From: Hippopus hippopus
Taxonomy: Eukaryota > Mollusca > Bivalvia > Cardiida > Cardiidae
Reading direction: 5' to 3'
Length of the DNA: 64,000 nucleotides
NCBI GenBank assembly: GCA_946811185.2
Contig: OX328096.1
Coordinates: 69,749,345 to 69,813,344, forward strand
Under the pieces are notes generated by a model. It was not told the DNA's origin, searched no databases, and saw only the letters and a list, made by a program, of their open reading frames with translations. Every line of letters begins with the position of its first letter. Position 1 is the stretch's first letter. Shown here one piece after another: positions 11,096-21,967 of the stretch. A program made the position numbers and the translations under genes.

Positions 11096-11771
11096 ATGGT
11101 GGCATGTTTCTGCCGCGAGATACGAGACAGCTATTGCGATAATTTAAGAGAATTATCGTGATAAAACAAAGTTTCCTGGAAATATTATCTAGATAACAAA
11201 AATTTTCACGATAAAAATATCGCGATAATTCTAACTGTTATCATGATTATTTTTGCTTGCGTGCCCATAACTGACATTCACGGCATCTATTATTAGATAC
11301 TGTTTCGGAACATCTTCGTCTTCAACCTTATGAATTCTGCTTTTCCCTAAATGGTTATAAAGTTGTTCGTAGGAGACATTTCGAGTCGTCTTTGTGATGT
11401 TACAGACTTCTGTTCATTTTCAGTCTTGTCAAAATTTACCAATTAAGGTAAAATTGTTAATGATTCGAATTTTTACTTACTGCAATCTTGTGAAGTCAAA
11501 AACTACCGAGTTCATCCAAATGATAAAATTTGCTATTTATACATGTAGATATTGAGAAACAGATAGAACCATCACGATAATTTTATCTCGAATGTCAGCT
11601 CCGTGCACGATTGAGAAATTTTGCGATAAAATATTAAGTTTATCGTAATATTATTTTCAGGAAACTTTTCACTATCTCGATGAAGTTTCCAGGAAATTTA
11701 ATTTATCGCGATAGTTTTCTAAAATTATCATGATGGCTATCTCGTACCTCGTGGTAGAAATATGCCACCAT
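11096..11771. mobile_element. Non-autonomous element with long TIRs
   Basis: A 676-bp element. Its left end ATGGTGGCATGTTTCTGCCG is mirrored by a right end reading GTAGAAATATGCCACCAT. The arms continue, imperfectly, for about 90-100 bp through CGAGATACGAGACAGC, ATTATCG.GATAA and TTTCCTGGAAA. The adjacent 8-mers GGGAGCAT (left) and AGGAGCCT (right) match at 6 of 8 positions and could be a decayed target duplication. The interior has no coding frame of note. The class is uncertain; 8 bp would fit hAT. Confidence 0.75.
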
Positions 11772-11888
11772 AGGAGCCTTATTTGGACTGGGGTTAATGT
11801 ACACGCACAAGGATGTCAAAATTAACATGCCTCGAGTTATAGCAAAAATACTGGTGCTTGTATATCTGTAACAGAAAAAATATATAAG

Positions 11889-12092
11889 TCATGCACTGTA
11901 GAAAGGGGGCTTAATGCGTCTGCAAAAAGTATCCATTTTCTGTATGTCCATGGACCATTCTACCTCAAAATCCAGTCGATTGTTAGACAAACTCGATTGT
12001 ATAGACCCATGATCATTATAATTATGTTGACTGGTTTGGTATAGTGCCTTATGGAGATGCATCAACTCCTATTTCCAAAAGCAGTGGCTCAT
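11889..12092 (+). mobile_element. MITE-B copy 3, lacking its hairpin
   Basis: Flanks match other copies (GGGGGCTTAATGCGTCTGCA, CATGGACCATTCTACC, CAGTCGATTGTTAGACAAAC, GCAGTGGCTCAT). The sequence jumps from AAAAGTATC to CATTTTCTG, so the entire hairpin is missing. Confidence 0.85.
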
Positions 12093-12165
12093 GAATACAC
12101 TGATAATCCGAACTCATTAATTTTTAAGTTTAAGCTATTGTTGTCCAAATGCGTGACTTTTACAT

Positions 12166-12450
12166 ATGAGCCACGCTCTGTGAAAAGGGAGCTAAATGCA
12201 TTTGCTAAAAGTATCGATCCAGATCAGCCTGCGCAGTCCGCGCAGGCTGTCCTGGGCCGAAACTTTTTGCTATTGTTCGATTTTCGCAATTGGTCGATTT
12301 TCTGCATGTCAGGATCAGTCTACCTCATGATTGAGTTGGTTGTTAAAAAAAAAAAGTGGCTATTATGGATCCATATTTATGTGATGGCTTGCTTGGTATA
12401 ATGCTTCACGGAGATGCATTAAGACCACTTTTGCCAGACCATGGCTCATA
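12166..12450 (+). mobile_element. MITE-B copy 4, full length
   Basis: TATGAGCCACGCTCTGTGAA to CCAGACCATGGCTCATA, about 285 bp. The hairpin CAGCCTGCGCAGTCCGCGCA pairs with GCTG on the far side. Both terminal repeats are present. Confidence 0.9.
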
Positions 12451-12540
12451 TTTATGTCCCGTCTGAAAACGAAACTTTGGCATATATGTTTATGAAAAAC
12501 ACTAGTTAATGCTTCAATAACGCATTATCAGAATTTTTAC

Positions 12541-12642
12541 AGACTTATGGCTGCTTTCCTACATTAGCCTACCATCGCCGAAACAATGTACAGCGGTAAG
12601 AGAGAGGAATGATTCCTGTCGCAGTGATTATATTCAGTCCAT
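12541..12642 (-). mobile_element. SINE-D fragment 2
   Basis: Reverse-strand body segment: GGCTGCTTTCCTACATTAGC, AGAGAGGAATGATTCCTGTC, TTATATTCAGTCC. Confidence 0.7.
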
Positions 12643-12959
12643 GGAAAGAATGTGCCCGAGCTTGAAAGCGAATCAGCATCCCCTAGGTTCCAAGCTATGC
12701 ATATCACCGATTAGTCTACTGGACTCGGCCCATTTAGAATTGATCACTAGAACCAAAACAATGGCTGTTTCTGTCGACTTCTAAGATTCAGCAAGGTTAA
12801 CAGTTCCGTTTAATCAGAAACCACCTTGCTGTAGTATAGACTGAGACACGCAATGCAGTCATAACGATGTAAGAGAATAATGTATTGCCAGTCTACAGCA
12901 GTAATCAATTGTCGATTGGGGTATTTTCTTGATGCAGCTACTGCTGTTTATTTGCTTGG

Positions 12960-13345
12960 TGTTCAAAGCCGTTTTCAACAGTATTTCAATTATTCGCGAC
13001 GGCCAGTGCACCTTTGCGTTGTATGCGTTCTGTTCCTTTCACCAATACCAACATACGAGCCATGCTGTGGCAAAAGGGGGCTTAATGCATTTCCGTGATA
13101 CATGATACCAAGCAAGTCATCACTTAATCATGGATCCATAAAATCCATTTTGTCTAATAACCGACTAAAGCATGAGGTAGACTAGTCCTTTGACATACAT
13201 GAAATTGTATGCAGCAAAAAGTTTTGGCCTAGGTCAGCCTGCGTGCACTGCGCAGGCTGACCTGGGTCGATACTTTTTTGCAGATGCATTAAGCCCCCTA
13301 TTCACAGAAAGCCGACTGCTTTCCTAAATAAACCCAGTTGAAACT
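12960..13345 (-). mobile_element. SINE-D copy 3, interrupted by MITE-B
   Basis: The tail side runs from 12960 (GCCGTTTTCAACAGTATTTC, CGCGACGGCCAGTGCACC) to CTTTCACCAATACCA at about 13050. The body resumes with GACTGCTTTCCTAAATA at about 13313. The gap is exactly a MITE-B copy, so the MITE landed in a pre-existing SINE. Confidence 0.75.
13056..13311 (-). mobile_element. MITE-B copy 5, nested in SINE-D
   Basis: CGAGCCATGCTGTGGCAAAA on the left and CATTAAGCCCCCTATTCACA on the right, with the hairpin near the right end, so it is reversed. Confidence 0.85.
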
Positions 13346-13350
13346 ATATA

Positions 13351-14443
13351 CGAGGGCTCATTGATAAGTTGTGTGCCTTGTATTGAAGGAGTTAAGCAGG
13401 GATGTCCTTTTTTAGCCCTACTATTTCCTGACCACTTAAGGTTGTGTACCCGGAAAATGGTTTCATTCGGTCAGTTTCTGTCGGAAATATAGCTCCCTCA
13501 AGTAAACAGGCTTTTGCAAAACAGACAAAATCGCTTAAAGGGCAGTGATTCAATATTTGCATAAGAAAGGTCTAGGAACTCAAAAACCGCCACTTTTAAG
13601 CTGTTATTCCCCGTAGACCTTTCATTTGCTTCACTATCCAGAAAAGAGATGTTTTATTTTGTTTTGTTTCTTTTTTGCAGAATGATTGATCAGTGTGAAA
13701 ACATGCCTTAACTTAAGTCTGAAAAGGACTTATTGACTTGTTCTTGTCAAAGGAGCTGGTCTAACACCCATTCACTGAACAACGAAGATTGAAATTTGAA
13801 ATTCTTGAAAACTTCATACTCGTTTTCTGGGATTTTATGTTTGTGCAGAAAATAATTTTTACGTTTTTTCTTATCGCTGACAAAATTTAAGTAATTCAAG
13901 CTTCTCTTTTTAACCTGTTTTGCTCACAGACACCACGCATTCGCAACCGATATGATTTCCCTCTTTTTAAAAAGACTTGTCTTCTGTTGGCAGAATCGAG
14001 ATCTTTTTATTCCAATGCCACTGCTAACTTCGAGATATATGTTACACTTTGTTTCAATTTACCTGTCTATTACTTGGTCAAATTAGCAGGAAAAACAAAA
14101 GTGTCGGTTTATAAATAAGTTCTGCTGAGTGAAATTAAGGATATTCATACTGATATGGTAGCAACACTAGGGAATGATACCTCTTCATACAGTGAAATAG
14201 CGGGTTGCGGAATTTAAGTGTGTCCGGCATAGCCTTGAATTATGACGCCCGTCCTGGAAGGCCTGTCACAGTTGCAACCCCAGAAAATGGTCAATAAAGT
14301 GTATGATATTGTTATGGCTGACTGGCGAGTTACAGAGAGATAGATTGTCGGTATAGTTGGAAAAAGTACTTTCCATTCTTACGGAAAATCTTGCAATGAA
14401 AAAGCTCTCAGCCCGTTAAGTACCATGGCTTCTCACAGTTGAT
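13351..14443 (+). pseudogene. Mariner relic split by repeat P
   Basis: Two separated parts of one mariner family. Part one (13351 to about 13510) has the TIR CGAGGGCTCATTGATAAGTT after a TA and a subterminal region (AAGCAGGGATGTCCTTTT, CCTGACCACTTAAGG) shared with the element at 43265-43788. Part two (14131-14443) encodes the transposase N-terminal region in broken frames: EIKDIHTDMVATLGND opens it, GRPVTVATPENV.KVYDIVM follows, and KKLSAR then VPWLLT closes it near 14400-14440, matching the (W)VPxLLT motif. Between them lies repeat P. Stops and shifts are frequent and the catalytic domain is missing. Confidence 0.75.
13583..14131 (+). repeat. Dispersed repeat P, copy 2
   Basis: Collinear with 700-1231 (ACCGCCACTTTTAAGCTG start, CTGCTGAGTG end). 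It ends precisely where mariner transposase coding resumes with GAAATTAAGGATATTC, which suggests insertion into the mariner gene. Confidence 0.75.
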
Positions 14444-14451
14444 CTGCTTGT

Positions 14452-14557
14452 ACCTCTGGCCATGATACCCTGGAGGGAATGATAGATCCTTGGGCTGGGA
14501 TTCAAACTAACGAGCCGTCTGCTTTATCACTGCGCTGACGAGGCTCAGCTCTACGTC
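14452..14557 (-). mobile_element. tRNA-like SINE head (third type)
   Basis: On the minus strand GTCAGCGCAGTGATAAAGCA resembles an A box and GTTAGTTTGAATCCC a B box, about 35 bases apart. This is typical of a tRNA-derived SINE head. No tail of SINE-D or SINE-E type follows. Confidence 0.6.
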
Positions 14558-14565
14558 CCATGAAT

Positions 14566-14791
14566 TTAACGCTTTATCAGACGACAAAATTTTAGACTTG
14601 CCCAAACTGAAAGCTTTTGGAGTTGACAAATCGTATGTAGGTCAAATGTTACCGTTCGTGTGAAAGAAAATAAAGCATTTTGGGAAAAGGAGAAAATGCT
14701 GGATGCCAGCATTTTCTCTCTTTCCCACAATGTTTTCAAAAGGCATTTTCCTCAAAGAAGTTAAAACACGGGGTTGTGTAATATAGGGTTG
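14566..14791 (+). mobile_element. MITE-C copy 9
   Basis: TTAACGCTTTATCAGACGAC, hairpin AAATGCTGGATGCCAGCATT, GTGTAATATAGGGTT. The loop differs from most copies yet stays palindromic (GGATGCC). Confidence 0.85.
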
Positions 14792-14837
14792 AAATATTTC
14801 CTAGTCTATTTGAGTCCCCGTTTTGTATTTTCCTATT

Positions 14838-15095
14838 CACTTCTTCGGAGGACTAATGATAGTCATTACAACAGGAATCATTCCTCTCTCACCGCTGATC
14901 ATTGTTTGGACGATGGTTATGCGGGAAAACAGGCAGTTAATTGGGAAGAATGTTGCGAAAGCACTAGTGAAAGAAACTCCAGAAAAGCGTGGATAAGTGC
15001 ACTGGCCGCCGCGATATAACCAAAATAATGTTGAAAACGGCGTTAAACACCCACACTCAATCAATCAGTTAATAAATCAATCAATCAATCATTCA
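14838..15095 (+). mobile_element. SINE-D copy 4 (head truncated)
   Basis: Plus-strand body CTTCGGAGGACTAATGATAG, CCTCTCTCACCGCTGATCAT, GTGCACTGGCCGCCGCGATA and tail AACGGCGTTAAACACC, ending in a short (AATC)n tract. The tRNA-like head is absent. Confidence 0.85.
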
Positions 15096-15488
15096 ATTCT
15101 TTTCACTTCTAAATTAATCCCTACGCCAATTCATAGGCCTACTGAAGAGTCGAGATCGCGGCTGATACATACATTTGCGTTGCTAGTGGTATGTGAAAAA
15201 AAATGGCAACCGTTTGCCTTGTTTTCATCGTCGATTAAATTATTGTATTGCTATGAAATCCCTTTGATCAAAAACAATAATAATTCGAAAATACCTGTTT
15301 ATTCCAAGTATGGTTTGAATCGAAATGCTCTCGAGAAAATAGGTAGCTTCAGGGCTGATTGCCCGCATTCCTTTTTCAATTAATATTTGCATGATTTGCC
15401 CAATAAATATGGGCCATTCTCTGGGCTTGATGCTCTTTATCAAGCAGATTATAAGGTAGCTAAAATTTATGTATTCATAAAATGTAAT

Positions 15489-15761
15489 TTGTTGATTGAT
15501 TAATTGTATTGGAGTGTAACGCCGTTTTAATGGTTAAGGTCATATCACGACGGTCTGTGCACCTACGCATGTGTTTCCTGGTTTTCTCACACCAGTACTG
15601 TTTCAACTCTCTTTTCAAGTCACTGACTACTTTTCTCACAGGCACCAGAGGTGAGAGGCGAAACATCGCCGAAAAGAAAGTTCGCCTCGACCGGGTATCG
15701 AACTCACAACCACCAGGTCACGAGTCGAATAAGCTAACCACAGAGCAACCCGGCCGGGCTA
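15489..15761 (-). mobile_element. SINE-E copy 2, near full length
   Basis: The minus-strand head (about 15690-15761) reads GTTGCTCTGTGGTTAGCTTA (A-box region) and GGTTGTGAGTTCGATACCCG (B box). The body contains ACTGGTGTGAGAAAACCAGG, and the tail GTGCACAGACCGTCGTGATA leads to AACGGCG. Better preserved than the copy at 1625-1876. Confidence 0.85.
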
Positions 15762-15928
15762 AAATGTAGTTTGTATGACAACCGACTAAACCATGAGGTA
15801 GAATGGGCCTTGGACATGCAGAAAATTTACATATAGCAAAAAGTTTCGGCCCATGCATGGTCTACCCAGGCTGACCTTGTAGATACTTTTTGCAGATTCA
15901 ACCCTCTTTTCACCGAGCCTGACTCATA
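15762..15928 (-). mobile_element. MITE-B copy 6 (truncated)
   Basis: Begins inside the element right at the SINE-E head and runs AACCGACTAAACCATGAGGT, GCAAAAAGTTTCGGCCCATG, damaged hairpin, GCCTGACTCAT. Confidence 0.8.
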
Positions 15929-15947
15929 CGTTTATGCCTCGACGTTT

Positions 15948-16177
15948 CTAACCTTTTACAACGCAATCCCAAATTTTAATGACCCTTAGAAAGTAAGCTT
16001 TTGAAAATATTGTTAGGAAACGAGAAAATACTATCACGAGCGTTTTCTTTCTTTTCTAAAATATTTTCTTATAAGCTTTCATAGACTTATCCAATCATTA
16101 AAGCCAAATTCGAGTTGTCGTCTGCATTTGCTTTCAATTTGGGCAAGTCTAAAATCTTATTGTCTGGTTAAGAGTTA
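15948..16177 (-). mobile_element. MITE-C copy 10 (decayed hairpin)
   Basis: ACCTTTTACAACGCAATCCC, GAAAATACTATCACGAGCGT in place of the usual hairpin, TCGTCTGCATTTGCTTTC, GTCTGGTTAAGAGTTA. Confidence 0.8.
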
Positions 16178-16249
16178 TAGTATCCAAAAAAGCGGGTGAT
16201 ACTTCAATAACCTGAATACTTCAATAATTCGAACTACATACATGTATAT

Positions 16250-16438
16250 CTGGGTCCATATTCATTGACTATACTTAAATTCATTTAAAGTCTAATTCTA
16301 CAGTAGACAGTAACGCAACTTCTGATTGGCTAAACCATTTGGTTTAGCTAATCAGAAGTTGTGTTACTTTCAGATTTAGAAAATTCTGGAGAATAATACG
16401 AAGAATGTTCTTAAGATTGGTTGGTGAATACGGTCCCT
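16250..16438. mobile_element. Palindromic MITE-G copy 1
   Basis: Ends CTGGGTCCATATTCATTGAC and TTGGTTGGTGAATACGGTCC. The centre is CAACTTCTGATTGGCTAAAC / TTTAGCTAATCAGAAGTTG, a strong hairpin. Collinear with 38396-38799 minus its insertion. Confidence 0.8.
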
Positions 16439-16885
16439 GTTGGTACTACCATTGCTCGAATTACTGGGGATATTTACTGCACTTAGCCTGGGCTAGATTC
16501 AGGCCATAAAGCATAATCTTCTGAGAAAGTAGGACAGCGTATAAATCTGATTGTACGGAGAGAACAATGAACGTGACACTCACCAGTGGGAACATACAGA
16601 ATATCTAAATGGCATCAATAATTTATACTGTTATAAATTCTATCACGCACAGACAATGTAAATATAAAAATGTCAATACGGGGAAACATCAAGGGAATTC
16701 CTCAGAAGAAATGTAAACAAGGAGGGACCAGTCACTGTTTCCTAATAATTGTGCAGTCGTTCCATTCTGATGCACATTCCTGTCTCTTATGATTAATGAT
16801 TTCTCCCGATTCACTTATCTTTGATACAGTTCTAAGAAATGATGAACCATACGATTGTGTTGGTGTTAAATTGAAGAAATCGGTA

Positions 16886-17142
16886 TACCTTCCTTTAGTG
16901 CGTAAAGCATCTGCAAATAGTATCGACCAAAGTCAGCTTGCGCAGTCCGCGCAAGCTGACTTGGTTTCAAGCTTTTTGCTGCTATTAAATTTTCTGCATG
17001 TCATAGGACCATTCTTCCTAGTAATTAATTTGTTTGTTAGACAAAATTTGAGATTCATGGTTCCATAATCCTATATGATGTCTCGCTTGCTTTAATGGAT
17101 CAAGAAGATGCATTTAACCCCCTGTTGCCAGAGCATGGCTCA
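16886..17142 (+). mobile_element. MITE-B copy 7, in tandem unit 1
   Basis: GCATCTGCAAATAGTATCGA, perfect hairpin GTCAGCTTGCGCAGTCCGCG with mirror GCAAGCTGAC, terminal CCAGAGCATGGCTCA. The G-to-A type change CAGCTTGC appears in both arms. Confidence 0.85.
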
Positions 17143-17394
17143 AATATAAAAATTTCAATACAGAGAACCATCAAGGGAATTCCTCAGAAGAATTGTAAAT
17201 AAGTCGGGACCAGTCACTGTTTACTAATAATTGTGCAGTCGTTCAATTCTGATGCACATTCCTGTCTCTTATGTTTAATGATTTCTCCCGATTCATTTAT
17301 CATTGATACAGTGCTACGAATTTCTGGACTTTGCAGTTGTGTTGATTTTACATTTCACCACAAGGAGAACATGTTATTAATTTTTTTAATCTGT

Positions 17395-17633
17395 ATACCT
17401 CCCTTTCATCTACAATACATCTGAAAAAAGTATCGAGCAAGATAAGCTTGCGTAGGCTAACCTGGTTCCCAATTTTTTTCTACATGTCTAAGGACCGTTT
17501 TTCAGTAATTTACACCCATCATTCAGGTACTTATTTGACAACATGGATTTTATGGATCCATAATTATATGATGTCTTGCTTGGTATAATGCATCACAAAG
17601 ATTCATGAAAACCTTTTTCCCAGAGCAGGGCTC
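17395..17633 (+). mobile_element. MITE-B copy 8, in tandem unit 2
   Basis: ACATCTGAAAAAAGTATCGA, partial hairpin GATAAGCTTGCGTAGGCTAA, terminal CCAGAGCAGGGCTCA. Confidence 0.8.
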
Positions 17634-17969
17634 AAATATAAAAATGTCAATACGTAGAAACATCAAGGGAATTCCTCAGAAGAAATGTAAATATGGAGGG
17701 ACCAGTGACTGTTTCCTAATAATTGTGCAGTCGTTCCGTTATGATGAACATTTCTGTCTCTTATGATTAACGATTTCTCCCGGTTCATTTATCTTTGAAG
17801 CAGTACTACGAATTTATTAACCGTACGATAGTGTTGGATCGAACTGCACAGAACGAGAAGGGAATATTTTAAAAAGATTCTATATACCCTCTTTTTGGCT
17901 TAAAGTAAACTGATTAAAAAACAGGCAGGGAAATCAGGAAAGATTTCAACTCTTTCGGCGCCAATATAT

Positions 17970-18208
17970 ATGAGCCATTCTCTGGCAAAAACCAAAGCAA
18001 GTTATCACATGGTTACGGATCCAAATTCCATTTAGTCTAGTAATAGACTGAATCTGGAGATGGTATTTTCCTTTGCAATGCAGAAAAATTTACAAATAGC
18101 AAAAAGGTTCGACCCATGTCAGCCTGCGCAGATTGCGCAGGCTGACATGGGTCGATACTTTTTGCAGATCTATGCATTACTCTCCCTTTTTACAGAGCAT
18201 GACTCACA
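17970..18208 (-). mobile_element. MITE-B copy 9
   Basis: TGAGCCATTCTCTGGCAAAA, hairpin GTCAGCCTGCGCAGATTGCG with its mirror, CAGAGCATGACTCA. The left terminal part is shortened. Confidence 0.85.
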
Positions 18209-18270
18209 TAAAAACTCCACGGCTAAAAATTACAACCTCTGCAACTCAGAACTTATTTTTTTTTATTTAA

Positions 18271-18420
18271 GGAATGAAGAGAACTTTTTTTGTTTTCATG
18301 GAGGTATGAAAAAAAAAACCTAATCACACTGTATGAAACCGCGAAGCGGTTTCATACGAAAGTGTGATTAGGTTTTTTTTTTCATACCTCCATGAAAACA
18401 AAAAAAAATCTCTTCATTCC
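18271..18420. mobile_element. 150-bp near-perfect hairpin element (N1)
   Basis: GGAATGAAGAGAACTTTTTT at the left is mirrored to CTCTTCATTCC at 18420. The arms run about 70 bases through CATGGAGGTATG and CCTAATCACACT to a centre TATGAAACCGCGAAGCGG. Only a few mismatches and length changes in A/T runs are visible. Such arms imply very recent origin or active homogenisation. Confidence 0.9.
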
Positions 18421-18871
18421 TTATAATTCAATATCACAGACACAAATATGCACTTAAATAGATCTAATACTAACTTCTTTTTTTACTGTAAATCCAACAT
18501 TGCGTATTTATCTAATGTCCATTTTATTCATATTTCACAGCACTCGTCACAACTCGGCCTATTCCGTACCTACATCTAACCTCGTCCGTATTAACGGTCG
18601 TTTCCATTTGACCTGCGAACCACGTGATCTTATACATGGCGCGCCTCTGTCAGTCGTTTAGCAACGACATAAACAACCTCGATGAAGTTATTAACATCTG
18701 TTTATCTGTCGGTGAAAACTTCAATCGGAATTGATAAACCACGTTAAAAAATGAATGTACAAACTGTTCGTCAACTGAAATATAGTTAGAAAGATTTCGA
18801 TAGAAAATTGAAACTTAAGTTTTCTTTTTTAAGAGGGCGTAAAATGTACCGATCACCCGATTGTATAAACG

Positions 18872-19022
18872 TTGGTTAAATTAACCCAGGGTTAAACGCT
18901 AACCCTGGGTTAACTTTTAACCAGTTTGGTTAACTAACCAAACTGGTTAAACACTTGTATAAAACAGATAACCAAATTGGTTACTTAACCAGAATGGTTA
19001 AATTAACCAAACTTTAACCAAA
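18872..19022. repeat. Left subterminal GGTTAA repeat zone
   Basis: Clustered TTAACC and GGTTAA words, including CAGGGTTAAACG, AACCCTGGGTTAAC and AACCAGTTTGGTTAACTAAC, several of them short palindromes. A mirrored zone occupies 24125-24285. Subterminal repeats of this kind usually bind the element's own proteins; that is inference. Confidence 0.8.
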
Positions 19023-21421
19023 CAAATATATCCCGTCATGCAGTTCTCTTTCCAAGTTTTCACGCGCGATACGTCACAAAATGTATCCCCTCACGCACAT
19101 TTTACCGCTCATACAACATAATGAGAGTGCTTGTGATAACTGATTATAATGATGTATTTTTATACTACTACCGCTGTTATTTTGGGTTTAAACACATATT
19201 TTAGTTTTTGTATAGCCCCCTAAGTCTAAACATGTAATTCAGACAAAAATCTGAGATGTCCGGTCCTATTATGATAAAATAAAGGCTGTCGAAGTGGTTT
19301 TGTCCGTACCGAGTGTATCTCTTCCTGCTTGAAAACAGCGATAACCTCATTCAGATGCGGCGATCTATACATCGGTTTTAAAGGCAAATATTGATGACTA
19401 CATACAAGACTATGTCTTAGGTAAGGTTCGTGTGTTTTATATTTGCAATAAGACTTTCTATCGCAATATTTCTTTCCGATAATACAAATTTTCAGCACTT
19501 TGAAAGACCCGGAAGTTGTGTCATCCGTAACTGTCCAGTAAAAGTTTTGTTAGTAGCAACTACCTTTTCGTACATTATCTGCCAAAATTTGAACAGAAAA
19601 TGGTTAAATAAGCCCGTAAACCCACTCTCCCACCTTCTGTACTATTCTACATAAATGATCGTATATCAAGACAATGTTTTTGATGAATGATTGAGAACAG
19701 CATAACGGTTGTCACGGGTAAAAAACTACCCAACTTTCGAAAACGAACTTGATCCAGAATCTCATGTTGCATCTCATGTTAACTTGACTAAAATTTGAAA
19801 GATTTAGAGTAACATGACGAATATGCTAGATGTTGAAAGTTATCATTATTTGCCAATTTGTAATCTTGCCTTAGTTTGGCTTGTATTTGTACCATTTAAT
19901 AATTAACGAACTGAGGCTGGGAGCTCTATGGCAAACAGGCATATACATGTGTATACACGTAGAAAGTAGCAATCATTCTTAAGTAATTTGTCAGAGGATC
20001 AGATTGATTTCTGATTATCAGATGGCGATTGGAATTTTAAAATGTGTATGGGAGATATCCTTCAGTACATTCCAATGAGCACCCACAACATGGGTTTCAT
20101 CTTATTTTCATTATGTATTTTAGTTTTATTCTGATCAATACAAAAACTTTCATTACTGTCATTCTCATCCTAGGTAAATAAACACATATTTGAATGATGA
20201 TGGTGAAGTGGTAAAGGGATGGTGTAGTTAGCATAGTAGAGCAGTATTACTGGTTTTCAAGAACTGGAGTTCAGCATTCTTAGAAAATGACAGGTATGTG
20301 TTGTTCAACAATCTAGTTGGTTGAATGTTATGTGTGACTTTTTTGCCACCAAAAAGAAAAATAATAATAACTTCAGCTTATTTTAAAGCCTGAAAGTAGA
20401 TTACTCTTGTACTGTAAGATGGTTTAGCAAAAAAAAAAAAAGCAAAAAAGCATCAGGTAGCAGACTGCAGTTTCTGATCCACAGTCTCAGCTCTCCAAAA
20501 GCTATTTCAATCCCCACTGGCAGTGGAAGAGGTAAAAGAAATTAGGTACTGGAAAAGTATCTGTCATATCTATGGACTAATGAATCTCACATATAACATG
20601 CATAAATGACTCTTTCCGTCATGTTTGTGTTCTCCGATTATGCTTTAACTTTCATACAGATATTTTTGCACCTAGTTCAGTTTATGGTAGAAGTGATAGA
20701 CATACCGGTGTTTTACAGACTTCAAGCAGTTTTTCGGTTATACAAAATAAACTGCTACCTTACTCATCTCTTGTATAAAACTGACATACATTTACAAACA
20801 TGAGCACCAAAAAATATATTGCGTTTGAAGCAGTTACTAGTGCTACATCAATGAGTTGTAAAAACAGAGTGTGAAATCTTTTTCAGATCCACTGTGGTAA
20901 ATAGATCTACTATCAACAGAAAAAAATACTGTCATAAATCTACTTCATTGTAGAGACTTTTAACAGGTTTGTGTAATTTTTTTTTTTGCCAAAGATAGTT
21001 TCTTTTGTACATAAAAATTGAAAGGTGAATAATGTCAGAAAACAGGGTTATTTTTGCTTTCATCCAGTAGGTATAAGACTTAGTAAACATCACAAGTTCA
21101 AGCAGTCAAGTTAAAAACAGAAATCTGTGTCAGTAATAATACACTTTGAAAGAAAATTTCAGTACAAATCTATACATTTTATTACATGTATATCATTTTC
21201 AGTCAGTCATTTTCAGTGGATTTTTTTTGTTTTGTGATAAATGTCTCATAAAAGGAGTGAGTTTTAGACTGAAATTTGACTGCTTGTAGAAAGGCTGCAT
21301 AAACATGTAGACTAATTTTGGTGTGCATAGGTAAAATTTCACTCATGGTAGGTAGCATCAAAGTTACAAAAGTGTGCTGGATTGATCTTTGCAATTGTCA
21401 TTTAGAGATGACATCCATCAG
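19023..21421. other. Harbinger interior, no recognised gene
   Basis: AT-rich, with short frames only. A weak tRNA-like patch occurs near 20210-20300. The remaining part of a transposase or a Myb-like second gene, expected in this superfamily, was not found here. Confidence 0.5.
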
Positions 21422-21639
21422 GTAACAACTCTATACCAAACAAAATAGCACTGATTTGGATTTAAAACATTTGCAGACAACAAATTAAAGCGTAGTTCAA
21501 ATGATAAAATAGTTGAGAAGGTATAAAACATTGTGGTTAATGGAAAAAAATGTTGATTATTAGCATTTTCCATTTTCTCACAATGTTTACAAAGTCCTTT
21601 CTATGGTTGCTAAGACAGAATTGTTTGGTAAAGGGTTAA
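21422..21639 (+). mobile_element. MITE-C copy 11
   Basis: AACTCTATACCAAACAAAAT, CATTTGCAGACAACAAATTA, degraded hairpin around GTTGATTATTAGCATTTTCC, TTGTTTGGTAAAGGGTTAA. Confidence 0.8.
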
Positions 21640-21967
21640 CACAATGAATTTCACTCCTTTAAAGATTGAATTTCTACTTTAAATAGGTAAAAAACACAGA
21701 CATTCAGTACAGAATGATAGTGCATGGACAATGCTGTACCAACTTTACTCCAGGCAGGTGTTTTGGTGTTATGAGAGGTTCAAATGGAGAACCATACATT
21801 CAATCAGTCGAACTTTTGAGTAATTTAAGTGTCCTCAGTGTGTCACAATGTGCAAAAGATACTTTAGCATGTCACTTCTTCAACCACTCTTTTTCTTTTA
21901 AACCAAAGCTATATGAACCACTTAAGTTAGCACATAAAAAATGTATAACCATTCCTATCAGACTACC

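Larger units (their letters stand above)
16660..17870 (+). repeat. Tandem triplication, period about 485 bp
   Basis: Units begin at 16660, 17142 and 17634 with AAATATAAAAATGTCAATAC (middle one slightly changed). Each runs through CATCAAGGGAATTCCTCAGA, CCAGTCACTGTTTCCTAATA, GCAGTCGTTC and GATTTCTCCCGATTCA. The first two units each carry a MITE-B (16886-17142 and 17395-17633); the third ends without one. So the MITE was present before at least one duplication. Confidence 0.9.

Noticed and set aside
12051..12401. 116-codon frame starting MEMHQLLFPK
   Set aside because: It spans two MITE-B copies; similar frames recur in other MITE-B copies (for example 54672-54920) because of shared repeat sequence.
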